From assembly GCA_937951345.1 (NCBI GenBank), contig CALFCF010000051.1, forward strand, positions 1 to 64,000: a DNA stretch of 64,000 nucleotides. Reading direction: 5' to 3'. The notes under the pieces are model-generated. The model was not told the origin of the DNA, searched no databases, and saw only the letters and a program-made list of their open reading frames with translations. The position numbers and the translations under genes were made by a program. Positions within the stretch are counted from its first letter, which is position 1. Each line of letters begins with the position of its first letter. Shown one piece after another: positions 20,143-31,129 of this stretch. The stretch comes from an uncultured Granulosicoccaceae bacterium (lineage in GTDB: Bacteria; Pseudomonadota; Gammaproteobacteria; Granulosicoccales; Granulosicoccaceae).

Positions 20143-20575
20143 GAGATGTCCCCGTGCCGGTCTTCAGTGTGCTTATCACCGGCTTGTCACAAAGAGCGGT
20201 GCTGCATCTAGCGCAGCACCACAAGTAAGAATTTGATTAGTTTTTCCTGCCCGGCAATCTTTCTTGCGCCCGGACCTGCGTCACGTGTCCACAGCATTTA
20301 AAGTCTGCAGACCAGTCGGTGATGCGGATTTTCAACGGAGTGCAGATTACCTGTAATTGCTAACAACGCCTTAATTTCCCGCAACTCACCCTCCACTGTA
20401 TATAGTCGAATCCGTCGCCTGATCCGACCACTTACACGGTTCACCCAATCAGCTCTCGACAGAGCCGTTCTGTAGACCCGCGTAGCACGCTGGCAACGGA
20501 TTGCCCATCGCCGGTTACAGTTGTAGTAACCGGTTTAGCGTGGATTACCGATTTAGCCTCGCGATTTAGCCTCGT
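20143..20575. other. rpsB-tsf intergenic region with two stem-loops
   Basis: The gap holds two perfect 8-bp hairpins: CCGGTTAC/GTAACCGG (20511-20533), about 45 bases after rpsB, and GGTGCTGC/GCAGCACC (20198-20220), about 60 bases before tsf. Neither is followed by a clear T-run on the minus strand. They could attenuate or process the rpsB-tsf transcript. No gene is seen. Confidence 0.5.
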
Positions 20576-21514
20576 TTAGCTGGCGGCAGGCGCATCACCA
20601 GAAGCTGCGTCGTTGCTAGCCACCTCTGTAGCCGCGGTTGATGCCTCTTCAGCTTCAGGGTTCGCCGCCGGGTCGCCGGGCTTTGCCGCAGCAGCTTCTG
20701 CAACCAGCTGTGCCTCGGCTTCGGTTTGAGCAACTGACGCGGGCTCCTCCGGCTCAGGTTCAGCAATGTGCTGTGACACAGGTGCTGCCTGCACAGCCTT
20801 CATTTCTTCGCCCGTCGCGCCACCTTTTGGTGCCAGGCGGCGACCTTCTTCGATGGCTTCAGCTGCGGCAGTGGAATATAGCTGAATGGCGCGGATTGCA
20901 TCATCGTTTCCGGGGATCACATAGTCCACACCATCCGGCGTGTTGTTGCTATCGACAACCGCCACAACCGGAATACCCAGCTTGACAGCCTCAGAGATAG
21001 CAATGCGCTCATGACCGACATCGACTACAAAGAGAGCATCGGGGAGACGCTCCATGTGCTTGATACCACCCATACCCCGTTCCAGCTTGTCGTACTCGCG
21101 CTGCAGACCCAGTGTTTCCTTTTTGCTGAGCTTCTCAAGGCTGCCATCTTCCTGCATTGCTTCCAATTCAAGCAGTCGCTTGACCGACACCTTGACCGTT
21201 TTGAAATTCGTCATCATGCCACCCGACCAACGCCGGTTGACGTAGGGCATATTGCAGGCTTTTGCGGAGTCGGTGATGGCCTCACGTGCGGCACGCTTGG
21301 TCCCTACAAATAAAACCTTGCCATTTTTCGATGCAATCTTGCCAAGGAAATTGGTTGCGTCTTCAAGTGCCGGCAGGCTACTTTCAAGGTTAAAGATATG
21401 GATGTTGTTGCGCTCGCCGTAAATGTACGGCGCCATCTTGGGGGACCAGTATCGGGTCTGATGACCGAAATGCACGCCAGCTTCAAGCATCTGGCGCATA
21501 GTGACTTTTGACAT
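20576..21514 (-). CDS. rpsB: 30S ribosomal protein S2 with acidic C-terminal extension
   Basis: A 312-residue S2. Residues 1-235 carry the normal fold: [19 protein letters not shown] at the start, [12 protein letters not shown] and [12 protein letters not shown] in the middle, and [18 protein letters not shown] near 195. The remaining 70 or so residues are rich in Ala and Glu ([18 protein letters not shown]), a low-complexity tail beyond the usual S2 length of about 240. The function of the tail is unknown. First gene of the long minus-strand run. Confidence 0.97.
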   Translation of the reverse strand: MSKVTMRQMLEAGVHFGHQTRYWSPKMAPYIYGERNNIHIFNLESSLPALEDATNFLGKIASKNGKVLFVGTKRAAREAITDSAKACNMPYVNRRWSGGMMTNFKTVKVSVKRLLELEAMQEDGSLEKLSKKETLGLQREYDKLERGMGGIKHMERLPDALFVVDVGHERIAISEAVKLGIPVVAVVDSNNTPDGVDYVIPGNDDAIRAIQLYSTAAAEAIEEGRRLAPKGGATGEEMKAVQAAPVSQHIAEPEPEEPASVAQTEAEAQLVAEAAAAKPGDPAANPEAEEASTAATEVASNDAASGDAPAAS

Positions 21515-21959
21515 GTGTTTACCTGTATGTGTTGGGTTAGGTCAAGCGATAGCCAGTCTCAACTGACCTGATGAGATATGCTCTGCCGCGAGAGTATGAA
21601 TTTCGCTAGCTGACAAAGCCATTTCAACAGGCACCCAGTCAAATCTGTTAAACCCTGAAAGTCCCATGCGCGTCTGAACCTGCGCGGGTATCAAAATTTG
21701 TAAGGCAATCGCGAGTATTTCCGGCGCGCCTATCACGCATCCGGTAACCCGACAGTATATCATGTAACGATCGGTTTAGCAGCGATTATCCCGGTCAGCA
21801 ACCGGCATCAATGCACTCGAAAAAGCACCATTCCGAGCGCATGGAGTACACTTGGCTAGTGCCCTGTCGGTTGCGGAACCCTGGGGCTGAACAAGCAGGC
21901 TGACCTGGCACCGGAATACATCTGACACCGGCCAGAAAAGTGAATAGAACAGAAAAATC
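21515..21959. other. Divergent intergenic region between rpsB and map
   Basis: About 445 bases that must hold the promoters of both genes and any rpsB leader RNA. Such S2 leaders are known in gammaproteobacteria, but I could not verify a fold here. A 73-codon minus-strand frame inside it looks spurious. Confidence 0.45.
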
Positions 21960-22727
21960 ATGTCAATATCGATTAAAAACCCCGACGAGATCCAGAAAAT
22001 GCGCGTTGCCGGTTTGCTGGCAGCCGAAGTGCTGGACCTCATCGAGGCTTATGTCAAACCCGGTGTCACCACCGAAGAGCTCAACCAGATCTGTCACCAC
22101 CACATAGTCGATGTGCAAAAAGCCATACCCGCGCCGCTGAACTACCGTGGTTTCCCCAAATCCATTTGCACGTCGGTCAATCACACCATTTGCCATGGCA
22201 TTCCGAATGAGAAACGACTGAAAAATGGCGACATCATCAATATCGATATCACCGTAATCAAGGATGGCTACTTCGGTGATACCAGCCGCATGTTCTACGT
22301 TGGCAAACCGAGTCCAAATGCTCAACGTTTGTGCGAGGTCGCTTACGAGTGCCTGGTCAGAGGCATAGAGGTTGTGAAGCCGGGGGCGACGCTTGGCGAT
22401 ATTGGCCACGCGATACAGACGCATGCCGAGGCTGCACACTATTCGGTGGTTCGTGAGTACTGCGGACACGGTATTGGCAGCCGTTTTCACGAAGATCCAC
22501 AGGTGCTGCACTACGGTAAAGCAGGGTCCGGCGTCGTACTGGAATCAGGCATGACGTTCACTATTGAGCCGATGATCAACCAGGGCAAACGCCACACGAA
22601 GTTACTGGCTGATGAATGGACAGTTATCACCAAGGACAGAACTCTTTCCGCCCAATGGGAACACACTATCCTGGTTACAGATGACGGCTACAGTCTGCTG
22701 ACTCTGTCTGATGACAAGACACTCTAA
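21960..22727 (+). CDS. map: Methionine aminopeptidase, type I
   Basis: A 255-residue pita-bread-fold dimetal protease that removes the initiator Met from nascent proteins. SVNHTICHGIPNEKRL near 78 contains the substrate-binding His; NIDITVIKDGYFGDTSRMF near 98 supplies two metal-binding Asp; GHGIGSRFHEDPQVLHY near 170 and FTIEPM supply His and Glu ligands. It is divergent from rpsB and leads directly into glnD, whose possible start overlaps its 3-prime end. Confidence 0.97.
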   Translation: MSISIKNPDEIQKMRVAGLLAAEVLDLIEAYVKPGVTTEELNQICHHHIVDVQKAIPAPLNYRGFPKSICTSVNHTICHGIPNEKRLKNGDIINIDITVIKDGYFGDTSRMFYVGKPSPNAQRLCEVAYECLVRGIEVVKPGATLGDIGHAIQTHAEAAHYSVVREYCGHGIGSRFHEDPQVLHYGKAGSGVVLESGMTFTIEPMINQGKRHTKLLADEWTVITKDRTLSAQWEHTILVTDDGYSLLTLSDDKTL

Positions 22728-25449
22728 CCTAAGAGCCAGCGATACTGCTGGCAGCAAGCACAAGCGGCTGGCGTCGATGCCCAAAATCGACATGACGCAG
22801 TCGATCGGCGTGCTTGATCTTCCCGCCAAGGTCGCCTCACTGAGAGCAGCTAATTGCTCCCTTGATACGTGCAAAAGCGTACTCGCAGAAGGTCGCGAAG
22901 ATATTTACCGCTGTTTCGAACGAGGGGTTGAATCTGCAGCGTTAGTCAGCCTGCAAACCCTGCTGACGGACACGATCCTGCTTGAATGGTGGCACCAGGT
23001 ATTTTCCCCGGCCGAAGCCGATGACATGACCCTGATAGCGGTAGGTGGCTACGGTCGCTACGAGCTTCATCCACACAGCGACATCGATATTTCCATACTA
23101 GTCAGCACGCCCCCCGATCAACCTCTAGCCGACAAGATCAGCGAATTTATTGTTCGTCTCTGGGATGTCGGATTCGACATCGGCCACACTGTCAGAACAG
23201 TTCAACAGGCAAAAGAAGCGGCAGCAAGTGACCTGACCATTATTACGAACTTGATGGAATCACGGTATATGGCGGGATCCCATGCTCTGTTTGCAGAGAT
23301 GATGACAGAGATCAGCGAGGAAAAAATGTGGCCGGCTGATACGTTCTTCGATGAAAAAATGGACGAGCAAAATACACGGCGCGACAAATTTCAATCCAAC
23401 GCCTACCGCCTTGAACCGAATGTCAAAGAAAGTAGAGGCGGCCTGCGCGACATTCAAACGGTCAACTGGATATGTCAGCGCCAGTTCGGAACGACAGAAC
23501 TCAATGAACTGGTGATCAAGGAAATACTGACACCGGCAGAGTTTGAAACCTTGCAACAAGGTATGGAAGTGCTGTGGCGATTGCGCTACCTGATGCACCA
23601 CTTTGCCGGTCGGCGCGAGGATCGCATCCTGTTTGACTATCAGCGTGAGCTGGCGCACGCATGGGGATTCACTGACGACACCAACAACCGCTGTATCGAG
23701 CAGTTGATGCAATTGTTCTATCGAAACGCCATGCGACTGCAACGCCTTAACGATATTATCCTACAGGGCGTTGGTGGTTTGATCTCCGGTGTAACAGCGA
23801 GCACACCACCGGTTTCGGTCAATGCCCGCTTTCAAGTGAGAAACGGATTTCTCGAAGTCAAACATGATCGTGTCTTTGCCGACTACCCCCCGGCAATGCT
23901 GGAAATATTTCTGTTGTTTGGTGAAACACCTGAAGCGGACAAGTTTCGCTCCAACACGGTAAGACTGCTGGGCGCGCATTTGGATTTGATCGATGATCAG
24001 TTTCGACGCGATCCGCAGGTTCGCGATCTGTTCATCGACATATTCCGGCGCCCGGCAAAACTGACCCGGAAGATACGCCTTATGACCGCCTACGGGGTAC
24101 TTGCCGCTTATTTACCAGCTTTTGACCGCATTGTCGGGCGCATGCAATACGACTTGTTTCATGTCTATACAGTCGATGAACACACGACGAGAGTGATCAG
24201 AAATCTACGTCGCTTCGCGTTGCCGGAATTCAAAGATGAATTACCGCATTGCTTCGAGGTAATGCAGAACATTGAGAAACCCGAGATGCTCTATCTGACA
24301 GGGTTGTTTCACGACATTGCCAAGGGGCGTGGCGGTGATCATTCGGAACTGGGCGCAGAGGATGCTCGAACATTTTGTGATTTCCACGAACTTGCCCGCG
24401 TCGACAGCGGTATGGTTGAGTGGACCGTGCGTCATCATTTGTTGATGTCAATGACAGCCCAGCGTAAAGACATCTCTGATGTCGACGTGATTCGAGAGTT
24501 CGCGAACACCGTCAGTTCCATCAAACATTTGAATCATTTATATCTTTTAACGGTGGCAGATATGCGCGCCACCAACCCGGAATTGTGGAATTCGTTTAAA
24601 CAGAATCTACTCTACGATCTATACGAGTCTACACGCCGCTGGCTCTTGCGCGGACCAGACAATCCGCTGGATAAAAGTGAAATTCTCGCTGAGAGAAAGC
24701 AAACCGCTTTACAGATGCTGAGTGAAGCAGAACTCCAGGAAGAACAAATTTTCGCTCTCTGGGAACAGCTCGGTGACACCTATCACCTGCGTTATCAACC
24801 TAATGAAATTGCGCGTCATACCGAAACGATACTCGGACACACAACCGATGAATACCCGGTGGTCAGGCTACGCACATCGATCCGGCGTGGTTCAACCGAA
24901 GTGTTTGTTTTTATGCCTGATCACGGGCGATTGATCGCCAATGTGACTGCTGTACTCGGCAACCTGAATCTCGATATTCAGTCCGCGATAATCACCACAA
25001 CCACTTCCGGATTCGCACTGGACAGTTTTTTCGTACTGGATGACGACGGACAGATTATTGAGGAACCATCGCGGATTGATCATATAAAGTCTGAACTGAC
25101 GAAGACACTGTCAGAACCGGATAAAGGCCCTACCCCGATAACTGCACGGGCGCCCAGAGCTCTTCGCCATTTTGATGTCCAGCCATTAATTACTATCGAT
25201 ACCATCGATAGTGTCAGTCAGTCATCGGTACATATCGATGCGATGGATCGACCCGGTTTACTGTCGTCTATTGCACGAGTGTTCAGCGAATTTAATCTGC
25301 AGATTCACGATGCACGTATTGTTACGCTCGGCGAACGCATCGAAGACACCTTTTTCGTCTCTGACCCGGACTCAAACCCGCTAACAAATCCTGAGCTGCT
25401 TGAAAATTTGCGTGCACGTCTGCTCGAAGTACTTGAAGACAACACATGA
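22711..25449 (+). CDS. glnD: Bifunctional PII uridylyltransferase/uridylyl-removing enzyme
   Basis: A 912-residue nitrogen sensor. The nucleotidyltransferase domain has AVGGYGRYELHPHSDIDI (about 110-128), with the two catalytic Asp. An HD hydrolase domain follows with LTGLFHDIAKGRGGDHSELG near 530, and two ACT domains end the protein (about 720-800 and 835-910). GlnD uridylylates PII when glutamine is low and deuridylylates it when glutamine is high. The ATG at 22711 overlaps map by 17 bases; a second in-frame ATG at 22777 is possible and neither has a strong ribosome site. Confidence 0.95.
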   Translation: MTRHSNLRASDTAGSKHKRLASMPKIDMTQSIGVLDLPAKVASLRAANCSLDTCKSVLAEGREDIYRCFERGVESAALVSLQTLLTDTILLEWWHQVFSPAEADDMTLIAVGGYGRYELHPHSDIDISILVSTPPDQPLADKISEFIVRLWDVGFDIGHTVRTVQQAKEAAASDLTIITNLMESRYMAGSHALFAEMMTEISEEKMWPADTFFDEKMDEQNTRRDKFQSNAYRLEPNVKESRGGLRDIQTVNWICQRQFGTTELNELVIKEILTPAEFETLQQGMEVLWRLRYLMHHFAGRREDRILFDYQRELAHAWGFTDDTNNRCIEQLMQLFYRNAMRLQRLNDIILQGVGGLISGVTASTPPVSVNARFQVRNGFLEVKHDRVFADYPPAMLEIFLLFGETPEADKFRSNTVRLLGAHLDLIDDQFRRDPQVRDLFIDIFRRPAKLTRKIRLMTAYGVLAAYLPAFDRIVGRMQYDLFHVYTVDEHTTRVIRNLRRFALPEFKDELPHCFEVMQNIEKPEMLYLTGLFHDIAKGRGGDHSELGAEDARTFCDFHELARVDSGMVEWTVRHHLLMSMTAQRKDISDVDVIREFANTVSSIKHLNHLYLLTVADMRATNPELWNSFKQNLLYDLYESTRRWLLRGPDNPLDKSEILAERKQTALQMLSEAELQEEQIFALWEQLGDTYHLRYQPNEIARHTETILGHTTDEYPVVRLRTSIRRGSTEVFVFMPDHGRLIANVTAVLGNLNLDIQSAIITTTTSGFALDSFFVLDDDGQIIEEPSRIDHIKSELTKTLSEPDKGPTPITARAPRALRHFDVQPLITIDTIDSVSQSSVHIDAMDRPGLLSSIARVFSEFNLQIHDARIVTLGERIEDTFFVSDPDSNPLTNPELLENLRARLLEVLEDNT

Positions 25450-25550
25450 TGCGCTTACTCTGAACTGCAACAGACTTCAGTCTTGAGCCACTACTGGATC
25501 CTGACAAAAACGCGCCAGCGATACTCACCTTAAGAACCACATTGAGCGAG

Positions 25551-26723
25551 ATGCCGGAACCAACAGAACAAGAATTACGGCCAATAGTACAGAACACACG
25601 GGATCTGTGCCGCGAGCTGATCAAGCGACCGTCGGTTACGCCGGACGACCAGGGCTGTCAGCCCATGCTGGCTGAGCGATTGCAAACAAGTGGATTTACA
25701 TGCGAGCCGATGCGCTGTGGCGACGTCGACAATTTGTGGGCACGACGCGGTGCAGAAGGACCGTTGTTCGTGCTTGCCGGACACACGGATGTTGTTCCCA
25801 CAGGTGACTTAAGCGCCTGGACACACCCGCCGTTTGATGCTGTGGTCGAGGGTGACCTTTTGTACGGGCGTGGCGCTGCTGATATGAAAGGCGGTGTTGC
25901 GGCGATGATCACCGCCGCTGAACGGTTCTGTAAAGTCCACCCGGATCATCGCGGATCACTGGCATTCCTACTGACAAGTGATGAAGAAGGTCCGGCCGTC
26001 GACGGTACAGCTAAAGTAGTGGAACGCTTAAGCGCACGTGACGAGCACATTGATTACTGCCTGCTGGGTGAGCCCAGTTCTGCACAGGTACTTGGCGACA
26101 CAGTGCGACACGGCAGACGGGGCTCAACCGGTGCTACCCTGACGGTTCACGGCACGCAAGGCCACGTAGCCTACCCTCACCTGGCAGATAATCCAGTGCA
26201 CAAAGCATTGGCTGCATTAAACACGCTGGCTGGCGCGCAATGGGATAATGGGAATGAACATTTTCCGGCTACCACTTTTCAGATTTCCAACATCAAGGCA
26301 GGAACTGGCGCAACAAACGTCATTCCAGCAACGCTGGAAGTCCAGTTTAATTTACGTTTCAGTACGGAACTTACGACCAGAGCTATCTGGCAGAGAACAG
26401 ATGAAATCCTCGCCTCAGAGGGCCTACAGCCGGATGACTACACAATAAACTGGCAAGTGTCCGGTGAACCGTTTCTAACCGAACCCGCCGCACTGACTGA
26501 TGCCGCCATTGCGGCGATAAAGGACATTTGCGGTACTGATACAACCCTCGATACGGGGGGCGGTACATCTGATGGTCGATTTATCGCTCCAACCGGTGCT
26601 CAGCTGATCGAGCTCGGCCCCTGTAATGCCACTATTCATCAAATCGACGAATGTGTATCAGTAACCGATCTTGGCTTGCTGTCAGCGACGTACGAGAATA
26701 TTCTGTCGCGTATGCTGCTTTAA
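25551..26723 (+). CDS. dapE: Succinyl-diaminopimelate desuccinylase
   Basis: A 390-residue M20 metallohydrolase that hydrolyses N-succinyl-LL-diaminopimelate in lysine and peptidoglycan precursor synthesis. [12 protein letters not shown] near 72 supplies metal-binding His and the catalytic Asp; [13 protein letters not shown] supplies the bridging Asp; LTSDEEGPA near 138 supplies the catalytic Glu. The dimerisation lid covers about 185-300, and [12 protein letters not shown] near the end supplies the last His. ATG at 25551 was preferred over TTG at 25542. Downstream of glnD on the same strand. Confidence 0.95.
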   Translation: MPEPTEQELRPIVQNTRDLCRELIKRPSVTPDDQGCQPMLAERLQTSGFTCEPMRCGDVDNLWARRGAEGPLFVLAGHTDVVPTGDLSAWTHPPFDAVVEGDLLYGRGAADMKGGVAAMITAAERFCKVHPDHRGSLAFLLTSDEEGPAVDGTAKVVERLSARDEHIDYCLLGEPSSAQVLGDTVRHGRRGSTGATLTVHGTQGHVAYPHLADNPVHKALAALNTLAGAQWDNGNEHFPATTFQISNIKAGTGATNVIPATLEVQFNLRFSTELTTRAIWQRTDEILASEGLQPDDYTINWQVSGEPFLTEPAALTDAAIAAIKDICGTDTTLDTGGGTSDGRFIAPTGAQLIELGPCNATIHQIDECVSVTDLGLLSATYENILSRMLL

Positions 26724-26800
26724 CGGTTGTAGAGCACTGCCGAACTGACCGGTTTAGCTTCGATTGAAATTTACAGACACTCAAAACAGAGATCACCACG

Positions 26801-27589
26801 ATGGGTATGATGGAAGGCAGACGCGCTTTGATTGTTGGAGTTGCCAGCAAAAGATCGATCGCCTGGGGAATAGCCGAAGCGATGCGCCGTGAAGGCGCAG
26901 AACTCGCGTTCACCTACCAGAACGACCGGCTTAAAGACAGAGTGATCGACCTGGCAGCAACACTTGATTCAAACCACGTACTACCTTGTGACGTCGCCAG
27001 TGATCAGGATATAAATGCGGTATTTGAGAACCTGAAGCAAGACTGGTCCGAACTGGATTGCCTGGTGCATGCTGTCGCGTTCGCACCACGTGAACAGCTT
27101 GATGGTGACTACCTTGAAGTGGTGACGCGCGATGGATTCAACACCGCGCACGAAATCAGCTCATACAGTTTTGCGGCGCTGGCAAAAGCAGCACGTCCGA
27201 TGCTCTCGAGTGACGCATCTTTACTGACACTGACGTATCTCGGTGCCGTACGCGCAATGCCGAACTACAACGTGATGGGTCTGGCCAAAGCCAGCCTTGA
27301 AGCGAACACTCGTTTTATGGCTAATGCACTGGGACCGCAAGGGGCACGGGTTAACGCAATTTCCGCAGGGCCAATCAAGACACTGGCTGCAGCCGGAATC
27401 GGTGATTTCAAAAAGCTGCTTGGCCACGTAGCCGACACTGCGCCGATGCGTGAGAACGTCACATTGGAGCAAGTGGGCAACACTGCAGCTTTTCTGGGAT
27501 CTCCGCTGGCCGGTGGCATTACCGGTCAGGTAATTTATGTCGACGGTGGATTTAACATTGTCGCTATGCCGGACAACATGGAGAATTGA
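26801..27589 (+). CDS. fabI: Enoyl-ACP reductase (NADH) FabI
   Basis: A 262-residue SDR that carries out the last reduction of the fatty acid elongation cycle. [13 protein letters not shown] near 13 binds [25 protein letters not shown] is the FabI-type core, and [15 protein letters not shown] near 157-170 holds the catalytic Tyr and Lys. [14 protein letters not shown] forms the substrate-binding loop. It is close in pattern to E. coli FabI. It is convergent with ppiD, separated by about 30 bases. Confidence 0.96.
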   Translation: MGMMEGRRALIVGVASKRSIAWGIAEAMRREGAELAFTYQNDRLKDRVIDLAATLDSNHVLPCDVASDQDINAVFENLKQDWSELDCLVHAVAFAPREQLDGDYLEVVTRDGFNTAHEISSYSFAALAKAARPMLSSDASLLTLTYLGAVRAMPNYNVMGLAKASLEANTRFMANALGPQGARVNAISAGPIKTLAAAGIGDFKKLLGHVADTAPMRENVTLEQVGNTAAFLGSPLAGGITGQVIYVDGGFNIVAMPDNMEN

Positions 27590-27621
27590 ACACGGCAGAC
27601 GAATCCGCGCTAAAAATCGAA

Positions 27622-29583
27622 CTAATAACCACCGCCGCCATAGTATTGGTTTTCACCGGAGAGAACCGATTCATTGACTTTGATGTTGACCCCGCTTTGA
27701 ATTGCCTCCAGAACAGCGCTGAACTCTGCACTACCCTTGATCGGATTTGCCAGTGACGCTGATTCTGCAGAACTGGCGCTTTCTTGCGCTGACTCTTCGG
27801 TGGATGTGCGGTTAAACGCCATTAGCACACGATCCCCATTTGCAAGGGTCGCTTCATGAATAACCGGCTCTTCCGCCGATGGTTTCGGAAGCTCAAACAA
27901 TTCTCTGACAACCGCTGGATCAAAATCCGTCGAACGCCGGCCTAAAGCCACGTCAGCTTCCAACGTACCGCCAGTTTGCTCGGCAATATCGGACAAGCCT
28001 TTGGAACCTTGTTCAAACAGTTCACGAGCTTCTTTCATCGAGCTTTCAAGCAAGTCTCCTGCTTTACTGTCTGTAACTTCGGCAACAATATCGTCTCGTA
28101 CATCGTCGAGCGTCTTCTGTCGCTGGTCTTCATAGGCTTCTGTGCGCAATACCAGCAGATCGTTATCACCCAGCTGAATAGGATCTGAATTATTGCCGTT
28201 GTCTTTGACATCTTCAGACAACGCCGTTTGCAGGATGCGCGGATCGCTCAACTCAAACGGTGTTTCATCTCCGCCATCAATCCAATCGGTTTCAACGATC
28301 TCAAGTCCAGTTGAATCGGCTACGGCCTGTAATGACTCCGGATTATCAAATGCTTCCCGTTCCAATACTTCCTGCAGATTGAGAAATTCAGTTTGCGCCT
28401 GCGAACGTGTTATTGCACTAATGACTCTCGGCTTGGCTTGCTCGAAGGTTTCGCCCTTCTCTGCAAGAATTTCGTCGACCAGAATCAGGTGCACGCCATA
28501 CTCAGTGCGCACCGGTTCGCTGATATCACCAGCATTCTCCAATGCAAATACAGCGGTTTCGAATGCGGGCACCATCACACCGGGTGCGATCTGCCCCAGA
28601 GAACCACCGTTTGCTGCTGACCCGGGATCCTCTGAAAATTCTTTCGCCAAATCCGCAAAAGACTCACCTGCGCTGATTCTTTCTCTCAGGGATGTAAGTA
28701 GTGCGGTCTTCTCTTCGACCTCTGCATCGGATGCGTCTTCAGCGAGGTTTAACAAAATGTGAGAAGCTTTGCGCTCTTCTGCTGTCACGTAGTTACCTTT
28801 GTTTGCTTCAAAGTACGCGAGCGCTTCCTCGTCAGTCACGTCAATTTCATTGGCCAGCGCTTCAGCGCTTAAACGTACATATTTAATTTTGACGCGTTCA
28901 GGGAATTTATAGTTTTCTTTATTCTCATCGTAAAAGCTTTGCGCCTCATCGTCGGTTACTTCGATACCTTCGCGTACCTGGTCAATCGGGAATCGCAAAA
29001 CATCTACATGCCGTAACTGACGTGTCAACTCATCCAGCTGATCACGTTCACTGGGTAACGTAAACGCAGTTTGCACAATACCTGACTGCACCTGCGCCAC
29101 CGCCGCATCCTCACGGTAACTGTATTCAAAGGCTTCAACTGTTGTTCCACTCGCACGTAACTGTGAGACATAACGCTCTTTGTCAAAGCGCCCTTCGGCA
29201 TCCTGAAAAACCCCAAGTTCCTGAATGGCTGATGCAAGAGATTTGTCACTGACAGTAAATCCGTTTTCAATCGCAAGGTTTCTGACGATCTGTTGGCGAA
29301 CCAGCCCATCCAGTGCCTGCTGACGCAAAGCCTGCTCATCTCCAAACCCCTCCGGTATTGATCCACCAAACATTTGCGCAAGCTGGCGGCGCTGTTGTCC
29401 GTAGGCATTTTCAAAGGCCTGGGCGGATATTTCCTGACCATCCACTTCCGCCACATTACCGGGACCACCGGCACTGAAATAGGAACCGATACCAAAAAGC
29501 ACAAACGGAATACAGATGATCGTGATCAACGTGTATTTGATCGGCTTGGAGTTTCTTACTGTTTCTCGTAGATCTAGCAGCAT
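27622..29583 (-). CDS. ppiD: Periplasmic folding factor PpiD
   Basis: A 653-residue membrane-anchored chaperone. It has one N-terminal membrane span (KYTLITIICIPFVLFGIGSYF, about 16-36), a SurA-like N-terminal chaperone domain, a parvulin PPIase domain around 265-360 (KASHILLNL ... GGSLGQIAPGVMVPAFE ... VRTEYGVHLILVDEI), and a C-terminal SurA-like part. It helps newly exported proteins leave the Sec translocon. It lies downstream of hupB and two tRNA genes. Confidence 0.93.
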   Translation of the reverse strand: MLLDLRETVRNSKPIKYTLITIICIPFVLFGIGSYFSAGGPGNVAEVDGQEISAQAFENAYGQQRRQLAQMFGGSIPEGFGDEQALRQQALDGLVRQQIVRNLAIENGFTVSDKSLASAIQELGVFQDAEGRFDKERYVSQLRASGTTVEAFEYSYREDAAVAQVQSGIVQTAFTLPSERDQLDELTRQLRHVDVLRFPIDQVREGIEVTDDEAQSFYDENKENYKFPERVKIKYVRLSAEALANEIDVTDEEALAYFEANKGNYVTAEERKASHILLNLAEDASDAEVEEKTALLTSLRERISAGESFADLAKEFSEDPGSAANGGSLGQIAPGVMVPAFETAVFALENAGDISEPVRTEYGVHLILVDEILAEKGETFEQAKPRVISAITRSQAQTEFLNLQEVLEREAFDNPESLQAVADSTGLEIVETDWIDGGDETPFELSDPRILQTALSEDVKDNGNNSDPIQLGDNDLLVLRTEAYEDQRQKTLDDVRDDIVAEVTDSKAGDLLESSMKEARELFEQGSKGLSDIAEQTGGTLEADVALGRRSTDFDPAVVRELFELPKPSAEEPVIHEATLANGDRVLMAFNRTSTEESAQESASSAESASLANPIKGSAEFSAVLEAIQSGVNIKVNESVLSGENQYYGGGGY

Positions 29584-29804
29584 AGGAATAGAACGATTAG
29601 CGCAGTTGGCTTATTGCATTGCTACGGATGTTTGGCTGTACCTGACCGTTAGTCGAGCCGCTTTTCTAAAAGCTCTGCATCAAGTTTTGCATTGATTCTG
29701 TTCATTCATAGAACAGACCACCGGACTCAGGAAGATAACGATCGGGTATGGGCGAACCAAGTATCGGACGTAGTCGTCACAGGTCAGGCATCGTTGTCAG
29801 AAGT

Positions 29805-29881
29805 TGGCGGAGCGGACGGGACTCGAACCCGCGACCCCCGGCGTGACAGGCCGGTATTCTAACCAACTGAACTACCGCTCC
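29805..29881 (-). tRNA. tRNA-Asp(GTC)
   Basis: A full cloverleaf on the minus strand: acceptor GGAGCGG pairs with CCGCTCC, anticodon stem CCGGC/GCCGG around CTGTCAC (anticodon GTC), T-arm with GGTTCGAGTCC, discriminator G, and an encoded CCA end. 77 nt. Confidence 0.97.
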
Positions 29882-30250
29882 AATTCTGAGATGGCTCGAT
29901 ATATTTCGAGCTACCGTTACCGCATTCCACGTGACGGGCTATATGCAGCGAACTACATGTACCCCGCACGCCGACCGAACGCATGAGTTATGCTGAATAC
30001 ATTTTTAGTACCAAGCATATTTCAGCCGGAGATAACACTCAACCCGCAAGCAATATGCTAGTTGAACAAACCTCCGTTGTCGCCGTCCTGAACCTGTCCG
30101 AGCAATCGTATAATCGCTCGGTCATCAGAATCAATCATCAATCTGATTAATCTAGTCTATTTCAGGCTTACTACCAGTTGTTTCATGCGGTAGCAGAACG
30201 TCAACGTAACCGTGCTTTTCGATTTTCCTGTGCACAAAGAGTGCAAGAAA
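29882..30250. other. Spacer between tRNA-Val and tRNA-Asp
   Basis: About 370 bases with no gene recognised. Presumably part of the hupB-tRNA-Val-tRNA-Asp-ppiD transcription region; no strong promoter or hairpin noted. Confidence 0.4.
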
Positions 30251-30326
30251 TGGTGGGTGCTGACGGGATCGAACCGCCGACCCTCGCCTTGTAAGGGCGA
30301 TGCTCTACCAGCTGAGCTAAGCACCC
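30251..30326 (-). tRNA. tRNA-Val(TAC)
   Basis: Minus strand, 76 nt. Acceptor GGGTGCT/AGCACCC, anticodon loop CTTACAA (anticodon TAC), T-arm GGTTCGATCCC, discriminator A and encoded CCA. It starts 14 bases after the hupB stop, so it may be co-transcribed with hupB. Confidence 0.97.
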
Positions 30327-30340
30327 GGTTTCGAGGTCGG

Positions 30341-30613
30341 TCAGTTTACAGATTCCTTCAGCGCTTTGCCAGCCTTGAAGCTCGGCATATTCGCTGCTGG
30401 TATATCAATTGTCTCACCGGTACGAGGGTTACGGCCCTGGCGCGCCTCTCTACGTCTTACAAGAAACTTACCAAACCCAACCAGGGTGATTTCGTCACCT
30501 TTTTTCAGCGTATCAGTGATCGTGTCGAGCACCGCTTCAACCGCCGCTGATGCTTCGGCTTTTTCCATGCCACCTTTCGCAGCAACCGCGTCTACAAACT
30601 CTTCTTTTTTCAC
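30341..30613 (-). CDS. hupB: DNA-binding protein HU, beta type
   Basis: A 90-residue histone-like protein. The family signature GFGKFLVRRREARQGRNPRTG (about 46-66) forms the DNA-embracing arm with the intercalating Pro. The start codon is GTG, preceded by GAGG eight bases upstream. HU bends and compacts DNA as a dimer. Its position between lon and ppiD is conserved in many gammaproteobacteria. Confidence 0.96.
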   Translation of the reverse strand: MKKEEFVDAVAAKGGMEKAEASAAVEAVLDTITDTLKKGDEITLVGFGKFLVRRREARQGRNPRTGETIDIPAANMPSFKAGKALKESVN

Positions 30614-31129
30614 TATTGTGTCCTCGCTTCTTTACCCTGCCCGATTGAAGTGTCAGACAGAGCCAAAATAAAATCCAAGATCGATCAACTGTTTGTTGCT
30701 CTACCAGAAATCTTAGAGCGACCCGAACAACGCGGCCTTTGTGCATCCAATCCGTTGGGCAGCGAAGCTGTCGCCTGCAGATTTTGCTTGTTTCCGTGCT
30801 GCAATGCGGCGGAGCATTTGGCCGCAAACCCGGCCTCTGAATACACCCTCGCCAGCTTGCACACGATTACGGGTCAAGCTCCTACAACCTTAGAGTAGCA
30901 ACTCTATACAGAAATGCTGGCTAGGTCGAAAGAAAATGCAAATATTTACGCTTTTTTCATTCAAATAACATTTAGACGGCGATTTTCGAACAATTCGACC
31001 CTGTTTGTACGGTGACTATTGCCAATTTTTATGCGCTCAAACACCTTTACGACCTGTATAGAAGATCAGGTAACCTTGACGCTATGGCAGGCGCTATTGC
31101 GCCTTTTGACAGGCTGTTTAAACGGCAGG
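30614..31129. other. Intergenic region between lon and hupB
   Basis: About 515 bases holding the presumed hupB promoter. A small hairpin GGCGC/GCGCC (31090-31103) is followed by four T on the plus strand, the wrong direction for lon. No gene is seen. Confidence 0.45.

Noticed and set aside
20198-20220. Intrinsic terminator before tsf
   Set aside because: The 8-bp stem is good, but no T-run follows on the minus strand; kept only as a stem-loop in the spacer description.
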